A stretch of 10,420 bases of DNA from Solirubrobacterales bacterium (lineage in GTDB: Bacteria > Actinomycetota > Thermoleophilia > Solirubrobacterales > Solirubrobacteraceae). The translations under genes and the position numbers were made by a program. Below the pieces are notes generated by a model. That model was not told the DNA's origin, searched no databases, and was given only the letters and a program-made list of their open reading frames with translations. Location: contig JAOPZQ010000209.1 in the NCBI GenBank assembly GCA_025964075.1, positions 1 through 10,420 of the forward strand, in the 5' to 3' direction. Positions 1 through 5,791 of this stretch are shown here, in pieces. How positions within the stretch are numbered: the first letter of the stretch is position 1; every line of letters begins with the position of its first letter.

Positions 1-469
1 GGTCGCCCCAGGCGGCCCCCTCCCCCACGCCGCGGGCGAAGCGCCGGCGCGGCCCGGTCCCCGGCGGCAGCGCGACGTCGACGGCCTCGACGAACGGCGC
101 GTCGGCGATGCAGACGTCGGCGTCGCAGTGCTCGACGATGTAGCGCAGCCCGTCGCCGCGGAGCTGGACGTTGACGGGGACGAGGACGGCACCGAGCAGG
201 GCGGCGCCGAACCAGAGGTCGAGGAACTCCAGCGAGTTGGGCAGCATGACCGCGACCGTGTCGCCCTTGCCCACCCCGAGCGAGGCGAGCGCGGCGGCCG
301 CGCGCTCGGCGCCCTCGAGCGCCTCCGCGAACGTGCGGTCGGCGCCGCCGAACGTGACGAAGCGCGCGTCCGGCGTCGCCGTGGCGCGGCGGTCGAGGAT
401 CGCCGGCAGCGTGGTCTGCTCACCGAGCGCGCCCACGTACGCGGGAGGCGGTCCCGCCGATATCGCCAT
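1..469 (-). CDS. AMP-forming acyl-CoA synthetase, N-terminal part (runs off left edge)
   Basis: Reading the minus strand from ATG at 469 gives 156 codons with no stop up to the window edge, so the C-terminal two thirds or more are missing. The start MAISAGPPPAYVGALGEQTT leads into the usual N-terminal layout of ANL-superfamily ligases: a TLPAILDRRA segment, a short strand followed by TFAEALEGAERAAAAL, then GKGDTVAVMLPNSLEFLDLWFGAALLGAVLVPVN. It closely parallels the N-terminus of the ligase at 7727-9403. The family activates a carboxylate with ATP to an acyl-adenylate and then to acyl-CoA. The ATP-binding and catalytic motifs lie outside the window, so substrate and activity cannot be judged. 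An in-frame ATG at 514 would add 15 residues, but it lies inside the palindrome at 505-522, so 469 is preferred; neither start has a good ribosome site. The gene is divergent from the MaoC pair. The family call is solid and the start less so. Confidence 0.88.
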   Translation of the reverse strand, partial: MAISAGPPPAYVGALGEQTTLPAILDRRATATPDARFVTFGGADRTFAEALEGAERAAAALASLGVGKGDTVAVMLPNSLEFLDLWFGAALLGAVLVPVNVQLRGDGLRYIVEHCDADVCIADAPFVEAVDVALPPGTGPRRRFARGVGEGAAWGD

Positions 470-504
470 GCTGAGAACCCTGCGGTCGGAGATCGCGGGA
501 GGCA

Positions 505-522
505 ACTGTCTCATTCGACAGT
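505..522. promoter_or_regulatory. Perfect palindrome, candidate repressor operator
   Basis: ACTGTC and GACAGT are exact reverse complements separated by six bases, giving an 18-bp site in the 89-bp gap between the divergent acyl-CoA ligase (start 469) and the MaoC pair (start 559). It lies 36 bp from one start and 37 bp from the other, a central position suited to controlling both directions. The size and symmetry match operators of TetR-family dimers, which often control fatty or aromatic acyl-CoA genes in actinomycetes. The regulator class is an inference, because no regulator gene is in the window. Confidence 0.5.
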
Positions 523-544
523 CGTGGCCGCACGCATCGCCCCA

Positions 545-550
545 TAGGTT
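545..550 (+). promoter_or_regulatory. Possible -10 element for the MaoC pair
   Basis: TAGGTT fits the loose actinobacterial -10 pattern TANNNT and ends 8 nt before ATG at 559. At that spacing the transcript would start at or next to the start codon, giving a leaderless mRNA, which is common in actinomycetes. This agrees with the lack of a clear ribosome site before 559. No convincing -35 box is seen. The motif is short and could occur by chance. Confidence 0.25.
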
Positions 551-558
551 CGGCGTTC

Positions 559-996
559 ATGGCGAGCGACCTCGACGACGTCCCGCTCTTCTCCGACCTC
601 CGCTACGAGGAGCTGTCGGTGGGCCAGCGCTGGGGGCCGTTCGTCGAGACCCTCGACCCCGGGACGAGCGACGAGATGCGGGGGGCGATCGGCACCCGCG
701 CGCCCGGCGCCGGCGCCCCGCTCGGCGTGCTCCCGCTGCTCACCCTGCGGACGCTGCGCCGGGCGCTCGGCGGCATCATTCCCGGCGGAGTCCTCGCCCG
801 GCAGCACTTCTCCGCCGTCGACGCGATCCCCGCGGGGGCCGAGCTCGCGATCGACGTCTGGATCAGCGCTCAGCAGCAGCGGCCCAGCGGCTTCTATACG
901 ACGTTCACGTTCACGCTCGCCCACGACGGCCTCGTGCGGGCGACCGCCGAGTGGATGATCCTCGCGCCCCCGGCCGGCGAGGAGGACCGCGGATGA
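559..996 (+). CDS. MaoC-like hot-dog protein, probable non-catalytic partner subunit
   Basis: This 145-residue protein opens with LRYEELSVGQRWGPFVETLDP, the typical first strand and loop of MaoC/hot-dog dehydratases. It ends with hot-dog strands (GGVLARQHFSAVDAIPAGAELAI, then FYTTFTFTLAHDG and ATAEWMIL). The hydratase-2 motif with its Asp and His is absent; the matching stretch (about residues 45-75) is a Gly/Ala/Leu-rich helix. Its stop overlaps the start of the next gene as ATGA, and that gene carries the full motif. Many actinobacterial hydratases (HadAB and ChsH1/ChsH2 types) pair one catalytic and one degenerate hot-dog chain, so this is probably the structural half of a heteromeric enoyl-CoA hydratase in a beta-oxidation-like pathway. 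The start is ATG with no strong ribosome site, so the mRNA may be leaderless. The hot-dog call is good; the pairing is inferred. Confidence 0.8.
   Translation: MASDLDDVPLFSDLRYEELSVGQRWGPFVETLDPGTSDEMRGAIGTRAPGAGAPLGVLPLLTLRTLRRALGGIIPGGVLARQHFSAVDAIPAGAELAIDVWISAQQQRPSGFYTTFTFTLAHDGLVRATAEWMILAPPAGEEDRG
979..986 (+). promoter_or_regulatory. Ribosome binding site for the second MaoC gene
   Basis: GAGGAGGA lies inside the 3' end of the first MaoC gene, 6 nt before ATG at 993. It fixes the start of the second gene at 993, although the frame stays open far upstream. Confidence 0.8.
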
Positions 997-1403
997 CCCC
1001 GGGCTGGCGAGCGTTCCCCGAGGTGACCCACGTGATCGGCCGGGCCGAGATCGATCGCTACGCCGAGCTCTCGGGCGACTTCAACCCGCTGCACATGGAC
1101 GCCGACTTCGCCGCCGCGACGCCGTTCGGCACGAACATCGCGCACGGGCCGATCGGCCTGCAGACGCTCTTCGAGGCCGTGACCCGCTGGATGGGCGGGG
1201 ACTCCGTCCCGCCCGGCGTCCGCATCGACGTGCTCTACCGCGGTCCGGTGCACATCGGGGACGCGGTCACGTGCCGGGCCGAGGACCTCCACGACCACGC
1301 GGGGGATCTCGTCGTCACGGCGCGCTGCGCGAACCAGGACGGCCGCGAGGTGCTCCAGGCGCTCGTGGTCGTGCCCCGTCACCTGGCGCCCCGGGACGGG
1401 TGA
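993..1403 (+). CDS. MaoC-family (R)-specific enoyl-CoA hydratase, catalytic subunit
   Basis: This 136-residue single hot-dog domain carries the hydratase-2 signature at residues 23-39: Y-A-E-L-S-G-D-F-N-P-L-H followed by MDADFA. The catalytic pair is Asp29 and His34. The TPFGTNIAHGPIGLQTL segment that follows forms the central helix region of the fold. Such enzymes add water to a trans-2-enoyl-CoA, or catalyse the reverse dehydration, in the cytoplasm. The frame is open far upstream, but the strong ribosome site at 979-986 and the ATGA overlap with the previous gene place the start at 993. Co-translation with a motif-less hot-dog gene suggests a heterodimer or heterotetramer. The acyl substrate cannot be told. 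A hairpin 10 nt after the stop probably ends this transcript. Confidence 0.88.
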   Translation: MTPGWRAFPEVTHVIGRAEIDRYAELSGDFNPLHMDADFAAATPFGTNIAHGPIGLQTLFEAVTRWMGGDSVPPGVRIDVLYRGPVHIGDAVTCRAEDLHDHAGDLVVTARCANQDGREVLQALVVVPRHLAPRDG

Positions 1404-1413
1404 GGGTGCGGAC

Positions 1414-1440
1414 ACTGGCGCTTCCGCCAGTCTTGATGTT
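1414..1440 (+). terminator. Probable intrinsic terminator after the MaoC pair
   Basis: ACTGGCG and CGCCAGT form a perfect 7-bp stem around a CTTC loop (1414-1431), starting 10 nt after the stop at 1403. The tail TCTTGATGTT is only partly T-rich, so termination may be incomplete. Position and stem quality support the call. Confidence 0.6.
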
Positions 1441-1441
1441 C

Positions 1442-1480
1442 CCCGCCCCCAAAGCGGGCCCGGAGGGGTCGAAGATCCCC
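1442..1480 (+). promoter_or_regulatory. Leader region with two further short inverted repeats
   Basis: After the terminator, CCCGC (1442-1446) can pair with GCGGG (1454-1458) across a 7-nt loop. GGGGTC (1465-1470) can pair with the GA and CCCC of 1474-1480 with one bulged base. Both lie before the hyu operon and may be extra termination structures, a protein-binding site or chance GC pairing. No known riboswitch was recognised. The rest of the 156-nt gap holds no gene that I can support. Confidence 0.3.
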
Positions 1481-1496
1481 AACGTCTGGTTACAGT
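1468..1496 (+). promoter_or_regulatory. Weak promoter candidate for the hyu/monooxygenase operon
   Basis: TACAGT (1491-1496) fits the TANNNT -10 pattern. A poor -35 match (GTCGAA, 1468-1473) lies 17 nt upstream. The 8-mer GTCGAAGA occurs twice, at 1468-1475 and 1495-1502, spaced 27 bp apart, and brackets this site. A poor -35 box flanked by a direct repeat would suit an activator-dependent promoter. A start near 1503 would leave a leader of about 57 nt. Confidence 0.25.
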
Positions 1497-1547
1497 CGAA
1501 GACGAACCGGCCGGTACGAGCGAGTGCCGATCGGCAACACGGAGGAC

Positions 1548-1554
1548 AGGAGAG
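1548..1554 (+). promoter_or_regulatory. Ribosome binding site deciding the zinc-ribbon gene start
   Basis: AGGAGAG sits 5 nt before ATG at 1560, with GGAGGA just upstream at 1541-1546. It favours ATG 1560 over an in-frame GTG at 1524, which would add 12 residues and put this purine-rich stretch inside the coding region. Confidence 0.7.
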
Positions 1555-1559
1555 AACCG

Positions 1560-1781
1560 ATGCAGACCTATCCCCGGCCGACCGAGCAGTACGTCTCGGT
1601 ACCGAAGGAGGACGTCAGCGGCGAGTGCCCGGAATGCGGCGCGAGCGAGTTGAAGGCCTACCCGGTGCTGTCCGAGGGCGGCTGGTGGAACGTCACGAAG
1701 TGCCAGAGCTGCCTCTGCTCGGTCGAGCGTGAGGCCGGGCCGCCCCTCGGCGGCATCTCCCTACTCATCGACGCGGTCTAG
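1560..1781 (+). CDS. Small zinc-ribbon protein (73 residues), likely accessory subunit of the HyuAB enzyme
   Basis: This short protein has two Cys pairs, C23-P-E-C26 and C48-Q-S-C51, spaced as in a four-Cys zinc ribbon, with a further Cys53. Between them is the segment VLSEGGWWNVTK. The pattern CPxC ... GxWxVxxCxxC ... RE resembles the tiny D subunits found with UbiD-type hydroxyaryl decarboxylases (VdcD type). That likeness is from memory and unproven. It is the first gene of the operon. Its TAG stop lies within the AGGAGG ribosome site of hyuA, so the two are probably translationally coupled and the products may bind. Acetone carboxylase has a larger zinc-containing gamma subunit (roughly 165 residues), and acetophenone carboxylase also has a small subunit. 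This protein may fill that role in a reduced form. Coding status is well supported by its own ribosome site, the Cys pattern and the position; the function is inferred. Confidence 0.75.
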   Translation: MQTYPRPTEQYVSVPKEDVSGECPECGASELKAYPVLSEGGWWNVTKCQSCLCSVEREAGPPLGGISLLIDAV

Positions 1782-1785
1782 GAGG
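1780..1785 (+). promoter_or_regulatory. Ribosome binding site of hyuA overlapping the upstream stop codon
   Basis: AGGAGG starts at the A of the TAG stop (1779-1781) of the zinc-ribbon gene and lies 4 nt before ATG at 1790. Ribosomes ending on the small gene sit directly on this site, which implies coupled synthesis of the two proteins. Confidence 0.75.
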
Positions 1786-1789
1786 CGGC

Positions 1790-3817
1790 ATGCTCGGCGT
1801 CGACGTCGGCGGGACCTTCACGGATGTGGTTGCGGTCAAGGACGGTCGCATCGTCACGACCAAGGTCCCCACGGAGCAGGTCAACACCGATCAATCGGTC
1901 CTCGAGGGCGCGCGCCAGGTCGGCGTCGACGGCTCGACCGTGTTCAACCACGCGAGCACCGTCGGCCTCAACGCGATCATCACCCGCCGTCTGCCCAAGA
2001 TCGCGTTCCTGACGACGGAGGGCCACCGCGACATCCTCGACTTCGGGCGCACCTGGCGCCCCCTCGAGGCGCTCACGGACGCCAACTGGCGCCGGCCCTT
2101 CGGCGACGCGGCGCGTCCGCTCGTCCCCCGCTACCTGCGACGCGGGGTCCTCGAGCGCGTCCTCAACACCGGCGAGGTCATGATCCCGCTCGACGAGGAC
2201 CACGCGCGCCAGCAGCTCGCGGTCCTCAAGAAGTGCGACGTGGTCGGCGTGTCGATCTGCCTGCTGAACTCCTACGTGAACCATGCGCACGAGGAGCGCC
2301 TGCGCGAGATCGTGCACGAGGAGCTCGGCGACGACATCGCGTGCTCGATCTCCAGCGAGGTCTCGCCGCTCGCGAAGGAGTACGGGCGCGCGTCGACGAC
2401 CACGATCGACGTCTTCATGAAGCTCATCTACACCGGCTACGCGAAGCGGCTGAGCGACGGTCTCGACGACCTCGGCTTCACCGGGCAGCTCAACTTCGCC
2501 GACTGCGCGGCGCAGCTCGTCGCGCGCGACGTGGCGATGGCGGCCCCGTTCCGCGTCGTCTTCTCCGGGCCCGCAGCGGGCACCGTGTCGGCCGCGCACT
2601 TCGGCGAGCGCATCGGCGCGGCGAACCTGCTGTGCGCCGACGTCGGCGGCACCTCGTGCGACATCAGCGTCGTCACCGACGGCCATCCGACCGTGAACAC
2701 GACCTTCGAGCTCGAGCACGACATGGTCGTGAACTCCCTTTCGACCGAGATCTCGAGCCTCGGCGCCGGGGGCGGCTCGCTCATCTCGATCACGCCGGCC
2801 GGCGAGATCCAGGTCGGGCCGGGCAGCGCGGGGGCCGATCCCGGCCCCGCCGCCTACGGCAAGGGCGGCACCGAGCCGACGATGAGCGACGCCTTCCTGC
2901 TGATCGGCATCCTCGACCCGGGCCGGTTCGCCGGTGGGACGCTGCACCTCGACGCCGACCTGGCGCGGGAGGCGTTCGAGCGGCTCGACACCCCGCTCGA
3001 CCTCGGCCAGCGCGTCGCCTACTCCTACCGTATGGGGCTCAACAACGTCGCCGAGGGCATCGTCGACATCTCGATCGGCCACGGCATCGACCCGCGCGAC
3101 TACTCGCTGCTCGCGTTCGGCGCGGCCGGCCCGATGATGCTGCCCGCGCTCCTCGACGAGACCCGCGTGCAGAGCGTGATCGTGCCTCCGCACCCGGGCC
3201 TGTTCTCCGCGCTCGGGCTCCTCAGCTCCGACCTCGTCTACGCGGACTCGCGCAGCTCCTACCAGGTGCTCACGCCCGACTCGGCCTCGTCGATCGACGA
3301 CGTGTTCACGAAGATGGAGGACAACCTGCGCCGCGAGCTCGGCCAGGGCGTCGAGGGCGTCAGCTTCGACCGCTCGTTCGACGGCCGGCTGGTCGGCCAG
3401 ACGTGGGAGACGCCGTTCATCGACGTGCCGGGCGGGACGCTCGGGGCAGCGCAGATCGAGGAGATGATCGAGAACTTCCACGTCCACTACAAGGAGCGCA
3501 CGGGCAACCGGTTCGACGCGCTGCCCGTGCAGGGCGTGACCTACCGCGTCCAGGCGAGCGTCCCGATCGAGAAGGTCGCCTACACCCCGATCGCCCGTCG
3601 CAACGGCGGGGCGCCCGACGGCGGGCGCGAGATCACGCTGCGGTGGATCTACGGCGACGAGGTGAAGGCCCGCGAGTACGACCGCACCGGGCTCCAGGCG
3701 GGCGACCGGGTCGAGGGCCCGGCGATCATCCGCGAGGAGCTCTCCACCACCCAGGTCTGTCCCGGCCAGGTCGCCACCGTCGGCGAGTACGGCGAGATCG
3801 TGATCGAGAGGAACTGA
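1790..3817 (+). CDS. hyuA: HyuA: hydantoinase A / acetone-carboxylase beta-like ATP-dependent subunit
   Basis: This 675-residue protein has the three-part HyuA layout. The N-terminal domain starts at once with the phosphate loop D5-V-G-G-T-F-T-D12. The central domain has a second loop, D284-V-G-G-T-S-C-D-I-S, then GAGGGS from residue 325 and GSAGADPGPAAYGKGGTEPTMSDA at about 345-368. The C-terminal domain contains GPAIIREELSTT near the end. The ASKHA-type fold binds ATP; in acetone carboxylase this subunit supports phosphorylation of substrate and bicarbonate, while in hydantoinases and 5-oxoprolinase it drives ring opening. At 675 residues it is somewhat shorter than acetone carboxylase beta (just over 700) and close to the larger subunits of acetophenone carboxylase. 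It is followed after 2 nt by hyuB, its obligate partner. The family is certain. Carboxylase rather than hydantoinase activity is inferred from the ketone monooxygenase and CoA ligase downstream. Confidence 0.93.
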   Translation: MLGVDVGGTFTDVVAVKDGRIVTTKVPTEQVNTDQSVLEGARQVGVDGSTVFNHASTVGLNAIITRRLPKIAFLTTEGHRDILDFGRTWRPLEALTDANWRRPFGDAARPLVPRYLRRGVLERVLNTGEVMIPLDEDHARQQLAVLKKCDVVGVSICLLNSYVNHAHEERLREIVHEELGDDIACSISSEVSPLAKEYGRASTTTIDVFMKLIYTGYAKRLSDGLDDLGFTGQLNFADCAAQLVARDVAMAAPFRVVFSGPAAGTVSAAHFGERIGAANLLCADVGGTSCDISVVTDGHPTVNTTFELEHDMVVNSLSTEISSLGAGGGSLISITPAGEIQVGPGSAGADPGPAAYGKGGTEPTMSDAFLLIGILDPGRFAGGTLHLDADLAREAFERLDTPLDLGQRVAYSYRMGLNNVAEGIVDISIGHGIDPRDYSLLAFGAAGPMMLPALLDETRVQSVIVPPHPGLFSALGLLSSDLVYADSRSSYQVLTPDSASSIDDVFTKMEDNLRRELGQGVEGVSFDRSFDGRLVGQTWETPFIDVPGGTLGAAQIEEMIENFHVHYKERTGNRFDALPVQGVTYRVQASVPIEKVAYTPIARRNGGAPDGGREITLRWIYGDEVKAREYDRTGLQAGDRVEGPAIIREELSTTQVCPGQVATVGEYGEIVIERN

Positions 3818-3819
3818 CG

Positions 3820-5784
3820 ATGGCCACTGAGACGATCTACGAGCAGCCCGCGACGCTGGTCCGGGACCTGAGCGACGACGAGTTCCAGGAGCGCTACTCC
3901 TGCGACCGGTTCAGCGCGACCGTCCTCGGCAGCCGCTTCCGGTACGTCGTGCAGCACATGTGCACGGGCCTCCTGAACAACGCGTTCTCGGTGATCCTGC
4001 GCGACTGGTACGACTTCGCCGCGACGATCTCCGGCCCGCCGGAGCACGGCTACTCGATGCCGGCGATGTCCAACTCGCTCGTCCTCTTCGTGGGCACCAT
4101 GACCGACGCCGTCCGCAGCGCCGTCGTCGAGTACGGCCCCGAGAACCTGCACCAGGGCGACATCCTGATGGTCAACGACCCCTACCGGATCGGCACGCAC
4201 GTCAACGACGTCTGCTTCATCCGCCCGGTGTTCCGCGACGGCAAGATCGTCGCGTTCGTCAACCTCCAGGCGCACATGCTCGACATGGGCGGCGTCGTGC
4301 CGGGCGGCTTCGCCGGCACGAAGAAGGACGTCTTCGAGAACGGCCTCGTGATCTCTCCGCAGCTCCTCTACCGCGAGGACGAGCCGGTGAAGTCGGCATG
4401 GAGCCTGATCTTCGACAACGCGCGCTTCGGGGGCCTGCTGCTCCCGGACATCAAGACGATCTGCGAGAACCTGCGCCTCGGCGAGCGCCAGCTGTCGGAC
4501 ACGATCGACCGCTACGGCCTCGACGCCGTGCTCGGCGCGATGCGCTACTCGTGCGACATCTCCGCCGAGACGATGCGCCAGGCGATCATGGAGGCGCTGC
4601 CCGACGGCGTCTACGAGGCCGAGGACGAGCTCGACGCGGACGGCATCGCCGATGACGAGACCTACAAGCTGAAGGTCAAGATCACCAAGAAAGGCCACCG
4701 AGTCGAGGTCGACCTCAACGGCACCTCGCGCCAGGCGCGCACGAGCATCAACGCCGGCTGGCTGGACACGAAGACGGCCGTCGGCGTGGCGTTCAAGTTC
4801 CTCTTCGACCCGCTGTCGCCGTTCACGTCGGCCGCCTACCGCGACATCGACATCGTCCTGCCCGAGGCGTCGATCGCGAACGCGTTCCCGCCCGAGGGCG
4901 TGATCTTCCTGTACTGGGAGAGCTCGCTGACCCTGCTCAACGCGATCCTCCGCGCGCTCGGCGAGCCGCTGGGCGACCGGGCGGTGGGCGGCGACTTCGG
5001 GTCGCTGTCGATCCACAACGCCAACGGCACGCTCGAGGACGGGTCGCCGTGGCTCTCGGTGGCGCAGGTCGGCGGCGAGCACGGCCCGTGGGGCGCGACC
5101 CGGGCGGGAGACGCGGACTCGTATCAGGTGTTCTACCTGGCCAACAACATCGATCCGGCGACGGAGTCGATCGAGGCGGACATCCCCGCGGTCGTGCTGC
5201 GCAAGGAGTACGGCCCCGACACCGGCGGCCCCGGCTACAACCGCGGCGGCGCGGCGGTCCTCAAGGACACGATGTTCGTCCGCGACGCCGAGCACTACGC
5301 GATGCCGCTGCACCTCAAGCGGCCCAGCGGCACGGGCGTCAACGGCGGCGAGTACGGGCCGACCGGCGGCACCTGGGTGATCCCGCCCGAGACGTTCGAC
5401 GTCAGCCAGGAGAAGCGACTGCCGGGGACCGGCAGGGACTCGCTGCGCGACGCCACGCCGGTGGCGGGCGTGCTCGACCCCGAGACGAAGCTCCCCGACC
5501 CGGCCGGCGAGTACCACTACTTCGCGCGGGTGCCGATCTGGCAGACGAAGCCGAACACGATCTTCCGCTACCTGACCAACGGCGGCGGCGGCTTCGGCAA
5601 CCCGCTCGAGCGCGAACCCGAGCGCGTCAAGGTCGACGTGCGGGATGGCTACGTGTCGATCGAGGGCGCGGCGCGCGACTACGGCGTCGTCGTCACCGGC
5701 GACCCGGAGACCGACCCCGAGGGGCTGCAGGTCGACGCCGAGGCGACGGAGAAGCGCCGGGCCGAGATGGCCGCGGCGCGGTAG
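3820..5784 (+). CDS. hyuB: HyuB: hydantoinase B / acetone-carboxylase alpha-like metal-dependent subunit
   Basis: This 654-residue protein carries the HyuB core GDILMVNDPYRIGTHVNDV (residues 114-131) and NLQAHMLDMGG (148-158). His127, Asp130 and His152 have the spacing I recall for the His-Asp-His manganese site of acetone carboxylase alpha (+3, +22), so the metal site looks intact. The C-terminal landmarks of a complete family member are present: GGPGYNRGG, then GGGGFGNPLEREPERV from residue 588 and VSIEGAARDYGVVV. This subunit holds the active site where the ATP-activated substrate reacts; with HyuA it would carboxylate a ketone or open a cyclic amide. It is shorter than acetone carboxylase alpha (roughly 770 residues), nearer to HyuB. 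The start at ATG 3820 has GAGAGG 8 nt upstream and follows the hyuA stop by 2 nt. Family and completeness are sure; the substrate is open. Confidence 0.93.
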   Translation: MATETIYEQPATLVRDLSDDEFQERYSCDRFSATVLGSRFRYVVQHMCTGLLNNAFSVILRDWYDFAATISGPPEHGYSMPAMSNSLVLFVGTMTDAVRSAVVEYGPENLHQGDILMVNDPYRIGTHVNDVCFIRPVFRDGKIVAFVNLQAHMLDMGGVVPGGFAGTKKDVFENGLVISPQLLYREDEPVKSAWSLIFDNARFGGLLLPDIKTICENLRLGERQLSDTIDRYGLDAVLGAMRYSCDISAETMRQAIMEALPDGVYEAEDELDADGIADDETYKLKVKITKKGHRVEVDLNGTSRQARTSINAGWLDTKTAVGVAFKFLFDPLSPFTSAAYRDIDIVLPEASIANAFPPEGVIFLYWESSLTLLNAILRALGEPLGDRAVGGDFGSLSIHNANGTLEDGSPWLSVAQVGGEHGPWGATRAGDADSYQVFYLANNIDPATESIEADIPAVVLRKEYGPDTGGPGYNRGGAAVLKDTMFVRDAEHYAMPLHLKRPSGTGVNGGEYGPTGGTWVIPPETFDVSQEKRLPGTGRDSLRDATPVAGVLDPETKLPDPAGEYHYFARVPIWQTKPNTIFRYLTNGGGGFGNPLEREPERVKVDVRDGYVSIEGAARDYGVVVTGDPETDPEGLQVDAEATEKRRAEMAAAR

Positions 5785-5791
5785 CGGGCGC

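Noticed and set aside
171..992. Upstream extension of the second MaoC frame
   Set aside because: The extension is Arg/Ala/Ser-rich nonsense overlapping the first MaoC gene and the antisense ligase. The ribosome site at 979-986 places the start at 993.
1442..1480. A known riboswitch in the hyu leader
   Set aside because: The inverted repeats are short and GC-only, and no conserved riboswitch core was recognised.
1729..3819. Plus-strand open frame reading in phase into hyuB from far upstream, as if hyuB had a 700-residue N-terminal fusion
   Set aside because: The upstream part is Arg-rich out-of-frame translation of hyuA. hyuB has its own ATG at 3820 with a ribosome site.
1790..5784. Calling the hyuAB pair 5-oxoprolinase
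   Set aside because: Neighbouring genes point to ketone and acyl-CoA metabolism rather than glutathione or pyroglutamate turnover, and the subunits are separate genes with a small zinc-ribbon partner. It is not excluded by sequence alone.
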